A stretch of 64,000 nucleotides of DNA from Planomonospora sp. ID82291 (GTDB lineage: Bacteria; Actinomycetota; Actinomycetes; Streptosporangiales; Streptosporangiaceae): assembly GCF_015711645.1 (NCBI RefSeq), contig NZ_JABTEX010000003.1, positions 992,001 through 1,056,000 on the forward strand, given 5' to 3'. This document shows positions 15,825 to 25,052 of this stretch, one piece after another (within the stretch, counting starts at the first letter, position 1; every line of letters starts with the position of its first letter). The notes beneath the pieces were generated by a model. The model did no database searches. It was not told where the DNA came from and was given only the letters and a program-made list of their open reading frames with translations. The translations under genes and the position numbers were made by a program.

Positions 15825-18692
15825 CTAGCGGGCAGATCGTTGCACGGTCAATGGCCTGTCCGGCCGAGCCGCCGCCCGGGAGCGGCGCCGGAGGACGACC
15901 TTGATCAGTTCTTCGAGTACGACGAGACCCGCCGCCAGCCCGAGGCACGTCCCCCACTGGGCGACGCTCAGGCCGGTGGTTCCGAAGAGGCGCTGCAGCA
16001 GCCCGATCTCGGTGACCGCGACGATCAGGACCGACGCGAGGGCGTACCTGCGCAGCTGGGTCGGTCCGGGCACGGCGGCGCGGGAGAAGATCGTGTTCAA
16101 CCGGTCGCGCGCCAGCAGGCCGGCCGCGACGTGGAAGAGCGAGAGGGTGGTCAGGAGCATGGTGGAGGCCGCGGTGGAGGCCGCGGTGGAGGCCGCGGTG
16201 GAGGCCGCGGTGGAGGCCGCGGTGGAGGCCGCGGTGGAGGCCGCGGCGGCGCCGTACCCGCTCTCGCCGATCCGGTAGGCGGCCAGCGACCCGGCCGTCA
16301 TGACGAGCCCCTGGACGCACAGCCTGACCCAGTTCGCCCGGGACAGGACCGGCGTGCCGACCGGCCGGGGCGCGCGGCTCATCAGGCCGCGCGTCGGCTC
16401 GTCGAACCCCAGGGCGATCGCGACCGGGATGTCCACGACCATGTTCACCCACAGGATCTGCAGCGGGGTGAGCGGGATGCCGCCGGCGATCCCGAAGAGG
16501 GCGGCGCCGATGAAGATCGCGATGTAGGCGACCAGGGTCGACATCTGGAAGCGCAGGTACTTCAGCAGGTTGTCGTAGAGCGCGCGCCCGTACTCCACGG
16601 CGCCGACGATCGTCGCGAAGTTGTCGTCCGTGAGGATCATCACGGCGGCCTCCTTCGACACCTCGGTGCCGGTGATCCCCATCGCCACCCCGATGTCCGC
16701 CGCCTTCAGGGCGGGGGCGTCGTTCACCCCGTCGCCCGTCATGGCCACCACGTTGCCGGTCTGCTTGAGCAGCCGGACCAGCCGCAGCTTGTCCTCCGGC
16801 GCCACCCGCGCGATGACTCCGATGTCGTCCAGCTGCTCGCGGAGCTCGTCGTCGGTCAGCGCCGCGAACTCGGCTCCGGTGATGGCCCTGCCGGGAATGC
16901 CGAGCTCGGCGGCGATGGCGCCCGCGGTCGTCACGTGGTCGCCGGTGATCATCCGGACCCGGATGCCGGCCTCCCTGCACTCGGCGATCGCGGCCCCGGC
17001 CTCCGCCCGCGGCGGATCGACGATCCCGACCATCGCGAGCAGCGTCAGGTCCCGCACCAGGCCGATGAGGTCGCCGCGCGGGTCGAACGCCGCCGGATCG
17101 AGGTCGCGCTGGGCCACCACCATCACCCGCTCGCCCGCCCTGGCCATGCGGTCGTTCGCCTCCAGCGCGATCGGGCGGTTCCGGTCCGTCACCGGCACCA
17201 GTGATCCGTCCGGGGCGCGGTAGGAGGTTCCGCGGGCGATGAGCACGTCGGGGGCGCCCTTGACGTAGCAGCGGACGACCGGTTCCCCGTTCGCGCCGGT
17301 CATCGCGTGGAACGTCGCCATGAACTTGTAGTCGGCGTCGAAGGGGACCTCCCCGACGCGGGGGTAGGCGCCGCGCGTGTCCGCGACGTCCAGGCCGCCC
17401 TTGGCGGCCAGCACGATCAGTGCGCCCTCCGTCGGGTCCCCGACCAGGTTCTCGCCGTCCAGGACGGCGTCCGCGCACAGGATCATGGGCAGCAGGTACG
17501 GATCGAGGTCGAGGTGCTCCCCGCCGACGTGCTTGATCTCGCCGGCGGTGCCGTAGCCCTCCCCCGACACGGTGAACCGGTTGCGGCCCGGGATCACCAG
17601 TTCCCGGGCCGTCATCTTGTTGAGCGTCAGCGTCCCCGTCTTGTCCGAGCAGACCATCGAGGTGGAGCCCAGCGTCTCCACCGCCGGCAGCCGCTTCATG
17701 ATCGCGTTCCGGTGCGCGATCTCCCGGGTGCCGATCGACAGCAGCGCCGTCACGACCGCCGGAAGCCCCGTCGGGATCGCGGCGACCGCCAGCGCCACGC
17801 CCGTGACGAACAGGACGTCGAACGGCTTGCCGCGGACCAGCCCGAGCACGACCACCAGCGCGAGGGCCGTTCCCGCGATCGTTGCGATGATCTTCGACAG
17901 CGCGTCCAGCTGCTTCTGCAGCGGCGTCTTCTCGGCTTCCGTGCCGGCGAGCAGGTCGGCGATGTGGCCGATCTCGGTGTCCATCCCGGTCGCGGTGACG
18001 ACCAGCTCGCCCCGCCCCCGGGTGACGGAGGTGTTCATGTACCCCAGGCAGGTGCGGTCGCCGAGCGGGACGTCCCCTCCCCCCGTCGGATCGGTCCCCT
18101 TGGCGGCCGGCAGGCTCTCGCCGGTGAGGGCGGCCTCCTCGATCTCCAGCGCCGCGGCGACGCAGATCCGGCCGTCCGCCGGGATCCGGTCGCCCGCCTC
18201 GACCAGCACCACGTCGCCCGGGACGAGCTCCTCGGCGTCGATCTCGACGGCTTGGCCGTCCCTGCGGACCCGGGCGACCGTCTTCATCATCCGGGAGAGG
18301 GCCTTGACCCCCTCCTCGGCCTTCGCCTCCTGGCGGAGGCCGATCACCGCGTTGAAGACGGTGAGCCCCGCGAGGACCGCGGACGTCCCGACGTCGCCCG
18401 TGACGAGCAGGCTGATCACCGCGGCCCCGAGCAGCACGAGCTGCATGAAGTCCCGGTACTGGCGCAGCCACGCCTGCAGGAGGGACTCCTTCTTGCGGGC
18501 GGCCAGCCTGTTGGGACCGTGGGACCGGAGGCGCTCGCGGGCGGCCTCCGTGCTGAGGCCGCGGTCCGGTCGGACGCCCAGCTCCCGGACCACGGTCGCC
18601 GTGTCGGCCTGGTGCCAGGCGGGCCCGCCGTCGGTCTCCGCCGACGCGGCGGGCGTGGGCCGCTGGAACGTCGGAACATCCGTCCTGCTCAT
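15825..18692 (-). CDS. P-type cation-transporting ATPase (P2-like) with altered ion site
   Basis: 955 residues from ATG 18692 (GGAGG 9 bases upstream). It has a cation-ATPase N-terminal segment, actuator LTGES, phosphorylation Asp350 in CSDKTGTLT, nucleotide-domain YVKGAPD, and hinge GDGVNDAPAL. Helix 4 reads AAIPTGLPAV where Ca2+/Mn2+ pumps have PEGLP, so the ion-binding Glu is Thr308. Helix 6 keeps Asn and Asp in WVNMVVD. A seven-fold Ala-Ser-Thr-Ala insert precedes a late helix. The transported ion is therefore uncertain. In M. tuberculosis the related CtpF is a stress-induced pump. Confidence 0.88.
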   Translation of the reverse strand: MSRTDVPTFQRPTPAASAETDGGPAWHQADTATVVRELGVRPDRGLSTEAARERLRSHGPNRLAARKKESLLQAWLRQYRDFMQLVLLGAAVISLLVTGDVGTSAVLAGLTVFNAVIGLRQEAKAEEGVKALSRMMKTVARVRRDGQAVEIDAEELVPGDVVLVEAGDRIPADGRICVAAALEIEEAALTGESLPAAKGTDPTGGGDVPLGDRTCLGYMNTSVTRGRGELVVTATGMDTEIGHIADLLAGTEAEKTPLQKQLDALSKIIATIAGTALALVVVLGLVRGKPFDVLFVTGVALAVAAIPTGLPAVVTALLSIGTREIAHRNAIMKRLPAVETLGSTSMVCSDKTGTLTLNKMTARELVIPGRNRFTVSGEGYGTAGEIKHVGGEHLDLDPYLLPMILCADAVLDGENLVGDPTEGALIVLAAKGGLDVADTRGAYPRVGEVPFDADYKFMATFHAMTGANGEPVVRCYVKGAPDVLIARGTSYRAPDGSLVPVTDRNRPIALEANDRMARAGERVMVVAQRDLDPAAFDPRGDLIGLVRDLTLLAMVGIVDPPRAEAGAAIAECREAGIRVRMITGDHVTTAGAIAAELGIPGRAITGAEFAALTDDELREQLDDIGVIARVAPEDKLRLVRLLKQTGNVVAMTGDGVNDAPALKAADIGVAMGITGTEVSKEAAVMILTDDNFATIVGAVEYGRALYDNLLKYLRFQMSTLVAYIAIFIGAALFGIAGGIPLTPLQILWVNMVVDIPVAIALGFDEPTRGLMSRAPRPVGTPVLSRANWVRLCVQGLVMTAGSLAAYRIGESGYGAAAASTAASTAASTAASTAASTAASTAASTMLLTTLSLFHVAAGLLARDRLNTIFSRAAVPGPTQLRRYALASVLIVAVTEIGLLQRLFGTTGLSVAQWGTCLGLAAGLVVLEELIKVVLRRRSRAAARPDRPLTVQRSAR
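16162..16245. repeat. 12-bp tandem repeat, seven copies, inside the P-type ATPase gene
   Basis: Seven identical GTGGAGGCCGCG units keep the frame and encode Ala-Ala-Ser-Thr repeated between C-terminal transmembrane helices. Perfect identity suggests recent slippage and likely length variation between strains. Confidence 0.95.
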
Positions 18693-18776
18693 GGCCTGCG
18701 TCCTCCAGGAAAAGTGCGGTGGACCCGTACGGCGGGCGCCGTCGGACGTCCCCCTCCTCCCGACCACCTCGGAGAG

Positions 18777-18801
18777 GTTATGGGATAAATGCCCCTTTTG
18801 T
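18777..18801. promoter_or_regulatory. GGGATAAATGCCCC motif between divergent ATPase and GH15 genes
   Basis: The 280-bp divergent region holds GGGATAAATGCCCC (18782-18795) in an A/T-richer patch. A close copy, CGGACAAATGCCCC, precedes the 61-aa gene at 25116. It weakly resembles a DosR/DevR box (GGGAC-N4-GTCCC type). No clear sigma-70 elements are evident. Confidence 0.3.
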
Positions 18802-18972
18802 ACGATTCTGACCATGTTCCTCCGGGTGTGCGGCGACCGGCCGTCACCCCGGGGCGGTTCCGCGGCGCGCCCGGAGGTTAGCCTTGGAACAGCTGCTCCG
18901 TCCCCCCGGCGACGTGCGCCCGTCACGTCCGGAGGCGGTCGCCCGGCACACCCGGCGAACACGGAGGAACCC

Positions 18973-20823
18973 ATGAACGGCCACCCGCAGAACGGCTACC
19001 CGCAGATCGCGGACCACGGCATGATCGGAGACCTGCAGACCGCCGCGCTCGTCTCCGGGACGGGCACCGTCGACTGGTGGTGCACGCCCCGGTTCGACGC
19101 GCCGAGCCTGTTCGCCTCCCTCCTCGACAGCGAGCGCGGCGGGCACTGCCGGCTCGCCGCCGACGTGGACCGCATCGCCGGGGCGACCGTCCGGCAGCTC
19201 TACCTGCCCGACACCGCCATCCTCGTCACCCGCTTCATGGCGCCCGGCGGCGTCGGCGAGGTCGCCGACTTCATGGTGCCCGACCCCTCCGCCACGCCCT
19301 CCGCGCGGCACCGCCTGGTGCGGGTCGCCCGGGTGGTCCGCGGCAGCCTGCCCTTCACGCTCGTCTGCCGCCCCCGCTTCGACTACGGGCGGGCGCCGCA
19401 CGCCCTCGCCCTCCTCGACGACGGATCCGCCCTCTTCCACGGCCCCGGTACGGACCTCCACGTGCAGGCCACCGCGCCCGTCAGGCTGCGCCCGGACGGC
19501 GAGGACGTCATCGCCGACTTCACCCTGCGGGCCGGCGAGACGGCCGCCGTCGCCTTGACCACCGACAGCGGCGGCCACCGCCCCGCGGCCCCCCTGACCG
19601 CCGACGAGGTGCGCGACAGCATCGACGCCTGCCACGCCTTCTGGCTCGACTGGCTGCGCGCCTCCCGGTACCGCGGCCGCTGGCAGGAGATGGTCAACCG
19701 CTCGGCGATCACCCTCAAGCTGCTCACCTACGCGCCCACCGGCGCGCCGATCGCCGCCGCCACCATGGGCCTGCCGGAACAGATCGGCGGGGAGCGCAAC
19801 TGGGACTACCGCTACACCTGGATCCGCGACGCCTCCCTGTCGGTCCGCGCCCTGATCGACCTCGGGTTCGCCGAGGAGGCCCAGGCCTTCCGCACCTGGC
19901 TGCGCGAGCGCGTCGAGGCCGGCGGCACCGTCTCGGGCGAGCCGCTGCAGATCATGTACCGGGTCGACGGAGACCCCTACCTGACCGAGGAGGTCCTCGG
20001 CCATCTGGAGGGCTACCGGAAGTCCGCGCCGGTCCGGGCCGGCAACGCCGCCGCCGACCAGCTCCAGCTCGACATCTACGGCGAGGCCGCCGACGCCCTG
20101 GCCCAGGCCCGGGAGATCGGGGGCATCCACGGCTGGCGCTCCTTCGCCGGCCTGCTGGACTGGCTGTCCGACGCCTGGGACCGCCCCGACGAGGGCATCT
20201 GGGAGACCCGCGGCGGACGTCAGGAGTTCACCTACAGCCGTCTGATGACCTGGGTCGCCTTCGACCGCGGCATCCGCATGGCCACCGCCTGCTCCCGCCC
20301 CGCCGACCTCGCCCGCTGGACGGGCGTCCGCGACACCGTCTTCGACCAGATCGTCGACCGCGGCTGGAATCCGCGGCGGCGGGCCTTCGTCCAGCACTAC
20401 GCCACCGACGTGCTGGACGCCTCGCTCCTGCTCATGCCCCGCGTCGGGTTCATCTCCCCCCGCGACCCGGCCTGGCTGAGCACCCTCGACGCCATGGACG
20501 GCGAACTGGTCAGCGACAGCCTCGTCTACCGCTACGACCCCGCCGCCTCCCCGGACGGGCTGCGCGGCTCCGAGGGGACCTTCAACCTGTGCAGCTTCCT
20601 CTACGTCGAGGCCCTCGCCCGTGCCGGACGGCTGCGGCAGGCCCGCTACGCCTTCGACAAGATGCTCACCTACGCCAACCACGTCGGCCTGTTCGCCGAG
20701 GAGATCGGCCCGTCGGGCGAACAGCTCGGCAACTTCCCGCAGGCCTTCACCCACCTGGCGCTCATCGCCGCGGCCATCGCCCTCGACGAGCAGCTCGACC
20801 CCGCCGGAACGGGCGGACGATAG
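18973..20823 (+). CDS. glycoside hydrolase family 15 (glucoamylase/trehalase type)
   Basis: 616 residues from ATG 18973, with GGAGG 7 bases upstream. An N-terminal beta-sandwich (QIADHGMIGDLQTAALV, TVDWWCTPRFDAPSLFASLL) precedes the (alpha/alpha)6 barrel, with the substrate-binding RNWDYRYTWIRDASL. General acid and base candidates are Glu in GIWETRGGRQEFTYS and Glu in GLFAEEIGPSGEQLGNFPQAF. No signal peptide is present, so it acts in the cytoplasm. Mycobacterial members of this type are trehalases. Divergent from the P-type ATPase, convergent with the MFS gene. Confidence 0.93.
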   Translation: MNGHPQNGYPQIADHGMIGDLQTAALVSGTGTVDWWCTPRFDAPSLFASLLDSERGGHCRLAADVDRIAGATVRQLYLPDTAILVTRFMAPGGVGEVADFMVPDPSATPSARHRLVRVARVVRGSLPFTLVCRPRFDYGRAPHALALLDDGSALFHGPGTDLHVQATAPVRLRPDGEDVIADFTLRAGETAAVALTTDSGGHRPAAPLTADEVRDSIDACHAFWLDWLRASRYRGRWQEMVNRSAITLKLLTYAPTGAPIAAATMGLPEQIGGERNWDYRYTWIRDASLSVRALIDLGFAEEAQAFRTWLRERVEAGGTVSGEPLQIMYRVDGDPYLTEEVLGHLEGYRKSAPVRAGNAAADQLQLDIYGEAADALAQAREIGGIHGWRSFAGLLDWLSDAWDRPDEGIWETRGGRQEFTYSRLMTWVAFDRGIRMATACSRPADLARWTGVRDTVFDQIVDRGWNPRRRAFVQHYATDVLDASLLLMPRVGFISPRDPAWLSTLDAMDGELVSDSLVYRYDPAASPDGLRGSEGTFNLCSFLYVEALARAGRLRQARYAFDKMLTYANHVGLFAEEIGPSGEQLGNFPQAFTHLALIAAAIALDEQLDPAGTGGR

Positions 20824-20853
20824 GCCGTACGGCGGCGGACCGGGAGAGCGGGT

Positions 20854-22239
20854 TCAGGTCGAATCGGCGGGAAGGCGGGCGGCGGCGGCGAGGCCCACCA
20901 GGGCGAAGACCGCCAGAGCGACCATGGCCAGAGCGTAGGAGCGGTTCCCCCCGGCCGGCCCGGAGACGAGGATCGTGCCGGCGATCGCCGTGCCGAACGA
21001 TGAGCCGAGGTTGGAGACGCTTCGCGACAGCCCGGAGATCTCGCCCTGCAGCTCCTCCGGGAAGCTCGACTGCACGACGTTGACCGACGGGGTCAGCATC
21101 ACCCCCACGCCCAGGCCGATCAGCAGCAGTCCCGGCGCGAAGGCGACGACCCGCGACGACGCCCCGACCAGGACGAGCAGCACCGCGATCCCCGTCATGG
21201 TCATGACGAAGCCCGCCGAGATCAGGGCCTTCTGCGTGTGCTTCCGGGCGAGCCGCTCCGCGGCCAGCGACGTGAGCAGGACGCCCACGGTCGCCGCGGT
21301 GAAGACGACGCCCGTTTCGATCGCGTTGTACCCGCGGACCGTCTGGAGGAAGACCGCGACGACGAACGACGTCCCCATGAGGATCAGCCACTGCATGTTC
21401 TGGGTGACCAGGCCGAGATCGGACGTGCGGTCGCGGAACAGCCCCATCGTCAGCAGCGGCTCCTTGCCCGCACGCTCCCGGGAGCGGATGTGCAGGAAGA
21501 ACCAGATCAGGAAGACGGCCCCGGCGGCGAGGAGCGCCGCCGTCAGCGCGGTGTCGCTGCCCGCCTGGAGGATCCCGAACACCACGAAGAACATCCCGGC
21601 CGCCGACAGCACCGCCCCGACGCCGTCGAAAGGACGCGCGGGATCCGGCGCCACGGGATCGACGATCCGGCGGCTGAGGAAGATGATCACCGCGATGACC
21701 GCCGCCTGGAAGAGGAAGGCCGCCCGCCAACTGATCGCCGTCGCGATGAATCCCCCGATCAGCGGGCCTGCCGCCGCCCCGACGCCGCCCATCCCGCTGA
21801 TCACTCCGAAGGCCCGGGCACGGGCGGGGAGATCGTCGAACGCCATCGTCGCCAGGATGTAGACGGGCGGGATCAGCAGCGCCGTCCCCACCCCCTCGAG
21901 CACCGAGTTGCCGAGGACCAGCGCCCCCAGAGTCGGGGAGAACGCACTGATCAGGGCACCGACGCCGTAAAGCATGAGACCTGCGAGGAAGCATCGCTTG
22001 CGGCCCCAGCGGTCGGTCAGCTTGCTGCCGGGGATCATCAGCACCGCCATGATCAGCAGGAACAGCGTGATCGTGCCCTGCACGCCCTTGACCGTCGTGT
22101 CCAGATCCCGGCTGATGTCATTGATCATCACGTTCATGTTCGAGCCCGCGAAGCTGCAGACGAACTGGGCGAGGGCGAGCGGCGCCAACGGCCTCCGCGA
22201 GGAGGCGGGCGCGCCTCGGGCGGCGGAGGTCCCGGTCAT
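20854..22239 (-). CDS. MFS transporter, DHA2/EmrB-like
   Basis: 461 residues with about 12-14 helices. The N-terminal LTDRWGRKRCFLAGLML is motif A, and GVISGMGGVGAAAGPLIGGFI is the antiporter motif C of proton-driven drug exporters. Substrate unknown. The start is at ATG 22239. The upstream gap of 198 bp contains the short palindrome ACGTT-GAA-AACGT (22335-22347), which might be an operator, but no adjacent regulator is present. Confidence 0.88.
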   Translation of the reverse strand: MTGTSAARGAPASSRRPLAPLALAQFVCSFAGSNMNVMINDISRDLDTTVKGVQGTITLFLLIMAVLMIPGSKLTDRWGRKRCFLAGLMLYGVGALISAFSPTLGALVLGNSVLEGVGTALLIPPVYILATMAFDDLPARARAFGVISGMGGVGAAAGPLIGGFIATAISWRAAFLFQAAVIAVIIFLSRRIVDPVAPDPARPFDGVGAVLSAAGMFFVVFGILQAGSDTALTAALLAAGAVFLIWFFLHIRSRERAGKEPLLTMGLFRDRTSDLGLVTQNMQWLILMGTSFVVAVFLQTVRGYNAIETGVVFTAATVGVLLTSLAAERLARKHTQKALISAGFVMTMTGIAVLLVLVGASSRVVAFAPGLLLIGLGVGVMLTPSVNVVQSSFPEELQGEISGLSRSVSNLGSSFGTAIAGTILVSGPAGGNRSYALAMVALAVFALVGLAAAARLPADST

Positions 22240-22437
22240 CGTCCGTCCTCCCCACCGGCCGCGCGCCGCGTGGCCCCCGCAGGAGGCGAGCCGTCCGCCC
22301 GCCCGCCGGGCACGCCCGGCGTTCCTCGCGATGCACGTTGAAAACGTCTTTCCGCCACGTCCGTCTCGCAGTCCGGGGAGACCGCACGCCTTTTCCGCAC
22401 GAACCTTGAGGAATGCACAGTCACCCTGCCTTCGCGG

Positions 22438-22935
22438 TCAATGATGGAGCGCGGCCTTCAACGCCACCATGACCAGTCCGAGCAGCAGGTTGACCACGCT
22501 CGTGATCACCACCATCCGGGGCGGGGCGCCGATCTTCACTGCGGCGACGGCCGCCCAGCCGACCTGACCGGCCACGGCGACCGTGAGGGCCAGCCATCCG
22601 GTGCCCTGCGCCCCGAGGCCCAGCACCGGGCCGACGGCCACCGCGACGGCCGGCGGGACGGCCGCCTTCACGATCGGCCATTCCTCCGCGCACGCCCGGC
22701 GGACATCGGCCGTCTTCAGACCGTGGAAGGCCAGGCGGGCGCCGAACAGGCGGGCGTACACATGGGTGGCCCAGAACACGATGCCGGTGCCCACCAGAAG
22801 GACGATCATCTCCAGCCGGGGGAACCTGCCGAGCGTTCCGGCGCCGACCACCACGGAGGCGGCGAGCAGCGATCCGTAGACGGCGCCGGTGTAGTCCTTG
22901 TGGGCCTCGCCGGCCGGATCGGACGTCATTTCCAT
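22438..22935 (-). CDS. conserved integral membrane protein of unknown function
   Basis: 165 residues from ATG 22935 (GGGAG 5 bases upstream). About four hydrophobic helices are predicted, at residues 19-37, 41-60, 96-113 and 118-160 (two). The middle has a charged LFGARLAFHGLKTADVRRAC loop. I do not recognise a named domain. Similar small four-helix proteins occur among actinomycete stress genes, and the neighbours (DUF1269, DUF7144) fit that setting. Confidence 0.7.
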   Translation of the reverse strand: MEMTSDPAGEAHKDYTGAVYGSLLAASVVVGAGTLGRFPRLEMIVLLVGTGIVFWATHVYARLFGARLAFHGLKTADVRRACAEEWPIVKAAVPPAVAVAVGPVLGLGAQGTGWLALTVAVAGQVGWAAVAAVKIGAPPRMVVITSVVNLLLGLVMVALKAALHH

Positions 22936-23111
22936 GCTGGCTCCCGTAGCGACCGGACCGGTCACCGGCGGAGGGCTTCCGGGCTCCGCGCTCCGCGGTG
23001 GTCCGGGTCGGCTCCCCCGCGGCTCGGGCCCCCTCCGAGGCGGCGGCGACGGTCGTCGCTCCGGCGTCGCCGGATACGGGGCGTGCCGGCGCCTGCCCGC
23101 GGCGTTCCCGG

Positions 23112-23606
23112 CTAACGGGCGCCGATCCCCTCCATCGCCTCGCGCAGGTGCGTCTCCTCCTCGCGGCTGAGCGACGTCTGGAGGACGTGCCCGCCGTACT
23201 CCCGGATCGCCGGGATGACCTTGTCCGGAGTGCTCTGCACGACCAGGACGAACAGCGCGGCCATGCCGGGCTCCAATCTGGCGGAGAGCTGCCGCATGAA
23301 GTCGTCGTTGACCCCGGCGTCGGTCATGGAACCGCCGGCCGCCCCGGCGGCGGCGCCCAGCGCCATGCCGAAGAGCGGCATGAAGAACAGCAGTCCGATC
23401 AGGCTGCCCCACAACGCACCGCTGGCCGCGCCCAGACCGGTCATGCCGACGCTCTGGTGGAGCTTGATCTTTCCGTCGGGCCGGTGCTCGACGACGGCCA
23501 CGTCCTCCATGGTGATCAGGTTCTGCCGCTGCAGGTCGATCAGGCGGTCGCGGACCGCGGCGGCGGTGGCGACGTCGGGGTAGGAGATGGCGATGAGATT
23601 GCTCAT
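23112..23606 (-). CDS. DUF1269 domain membrane protein
   Basis: 164 residues from ATG 23606, with AAGGAAG 7 bases upstream. The DUF1269 pattern is clear: NLIAISYPDVATAAAVRDRL, LHQSVGMTGLGAASGALWG, a glycine-rich hydrophobic hairpin (LIGLLFFMPLFGMALGAAAG) and a C-terminal half ending in SREEETHLREAM. Function is unknown; the family is common in stress-related gene groups. A perfect 12-bp hairpin lies in its probable leader. Confidence 0.85.
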   Translation of the reverse strand: MSNLIAISYPDVATAAAVRDRLIDLQRQNLITMEDVAVVEHRPDGKIKLHQSVGMTGLGAASGALWGSLIGLLFFMPLFGMALGAAAGAAGGSMTDAGVNDDFMRQLSARLEPGMAALFVLVVQSTPDKVIPAIREYGGHVLQTSLSREEETHLREAMEGIGAR

Positions 23607-23639
23607 TGATTTCTTCCTTCCGGTCATTACCTCGTGAGG

Positions 23640-23668
23640 AACCGGCCGCCCGGACGGGGCGGCCGGTT
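23640..23668 (-). promoter_or_regulatory. 5'-leader hairpin of the DUF1269 gene
   Basis: AACCGGCCGCCC pairs perfectly with GGGCGGCCGGTT around a GGACG loop. It lies 33 bases before the start, directly after an ATATAT -10-like element (23672-23677), so transcripts would begin in or near the stem. It may stabilise the mRNA or act as an attenuator. Confidence 0.45.
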
Positions 23669-23796
23669 CTGATATATGGAGAAACCGCGGCCGTCCTTCC
23701 CGAAAGGGTCGCCGTCGGGACGGAGCGGCCCGGCGGTGGTCCGGAGCAGGCCGATGTCCGCCTGTCATGAGGTCGCAGGCCGTCGGCCACGACCGA

Positions 23797-23829
23797 GTGA
23801 CGTGCGGGTGACGTGCGGGTGACGTGCGG
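23797..23829. repeat. 11-bp tandem repeat, three copies
   Basis: GTGACGTGCGG occurs three times without gaps in the DUF1269 upstream region. The spacing is close to one helical turn. Confidence 0.85.
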
Positions 23830-24440
23830 CCCCGAATGCGGTCCATCCGCGGGGCGGTACCGGCCCTCCTTCCTCATCGCTCTCGATGGTCCCCTCTTCC
23901 CGATCAGGCGATCACCGCGGACGGGCAAAAACACTCCATGATGAAGATCCGTGCACCCTTCAGGCGATCCGGCGTTCTCCACCCTTCCCGGGCACACGTG
24001 ATCCGCAGAACAAAACAATGCCCTCCCTTGTGAATCACCGGGGTTGCGGCATGACAACCGGGAAATCGTCCGATTCGTCCATCTTCAACGTGCGACATGG
24101 AAGCCGACGGGATGCCGTGGGTTGCGTGTCCGCGCCCGCGATCGGCGCCGACCGCCGCGAGCCGGATCTCCCGGCCCCCCGGTCCGCCGCGGCTCCGGCC
24201 GGGTACCCGGCGGCAGCGGACCCGACCTCAAGCCGAGGAAATTCCTTGTTTGCCTGCTTTTAGCACTGTATGTGAGGAATATGTAGATTCAGGGGTACAG
24301 GGGGAGAGAAAGAGCGGTGGCGGGCGTGCACCAGAGCCGCTCGGGCCGCTGAATCCCCGAACAGTGCACGGACGAGGCCGGAGGGCATGCGCGGGCACTG
24401 TGCCCGCGATCCCGGGACTCCCGTGCGGAGGGAGCGGAAC

Positions 24441-24959
24441 ATGGAGTATCCGCGTTACGGACAGACCAAGGAGGCGTCGCGCGATCACGTAGCGCCGTCC
24501 CAAGCGCACCAGGACGCGCAGTCGGCGCAGGTCCGGCCGGTGGCGGCGGGACCCGAACCCACCAACTGGATCGGCTGGGTCGTCTTCGCCGGCATCACGA
24601 TGCTGGTCCTGGGATCCCTCCAGGCGCTCATGGGCCTGGTGGGCGTCTTCAACACCGACTTCTACCTCGTCACCGCCAATGACCTGGCGATTCCCGTCAA
24701 CTACACGGCCTGGGGCTGGTTCCACCTGGCCATGGGCGTGGTCGTCGCCCTCGCCGGCGCGGCCGTCATGGCGGGCAAGACGTGGGGACGCGCGGTCGGG
24801 ATCTTCCTCGCCGCCGTCCAGGCGCTCGTCAACTTCGCCTGGTTCCCCGCCTACCCGTTCTGGTCGATGATCGTCATCGCCATCGACATCCTGGTGATCT
24901 ACGCTCTGGCCGTCCACGGCAGGGAGATGAAGTCGTTCAGCGATCGCGCCGTCCCGTAG
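24441..24959 (+). CDS. DUF7144-type four-helix membrane protein
   Basis: 172 residues from ATG 24441 (GGAGGGAG about 7 bases upstream). A hydrophilic N-terminus of about 40 residues is followed by four helices beginning WIGWVVFAGITMLVLGSLQ, with NYTAWGWFHLAMGV and NFAWFPAYPFWSMIVIAIDI. This is the layout of the actinomycete family of small membrane proteins annotated as DUF7144. Function is unknown. Confidence 0.8.
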   Translation: MEYPRYGQTKEASRDHVAPSQAHQDAQSAQVRPVAAGPEPTNWIGWVVFAGITMLVLGSLQALMGLVGVFNTDFYLVTANDLAIPVNYTAWGWFHLAMGVVVALAGAAVMAGKTWGRAVGIFLAAVQALVNFAWFPAYPFWSMIVIAIDILVIYALAVHGREMKSFSDRAVP

Positions 24960-25052
24960 ACGCTCCGCGATTCGCCGCCCGTGGACACGGGTGAGAGCCG
25001 GCTCTCACCCGTGTCGCCCGCCGACGGAAGCACCGATTCCCATGATCCTTTC

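Larger units (their letters stand above)
23607..24440. other. 834-bp gene-free region between DUF1269 and DUF7144 genes
   Basis: No frame here has plausible codon bias or a family match. It holds a 12-bp hairpin (23640-23668), a tri-copy 11-bp repeat (23797-23829), an A/T-richer promoter-like stretch (24230-24300, with GGGTAC at 24293-24298) and an 8-bp hairpin (CGCGGGCA-CTG-TGCCCGCG, 24390-24408) 32 bases before the DUF7144 start. Divergent promoters must lie here; an unannotated small RNA is possible but unsupported. Confidence 0.6.

Noticed and set aside
16162-16245. Possible CRISPR or REP-type element
   Set aside because: It is a coding 12-bp microrepeat without spacers or dyad symmetry.
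22335-22347. ACGTT-GAA-AACGT as a further site of the rhamnose LacI regulator
   Set aside because: The half-sites are separated by three bases rather than joined as AACGTT, and the downstream MFS gene has no link to rhamnose.
24268-24298. Sigma-B promoter of the DUF7144 gene at GGGTAC
   Set aside because: No matching -35 element at the allowed spacing.
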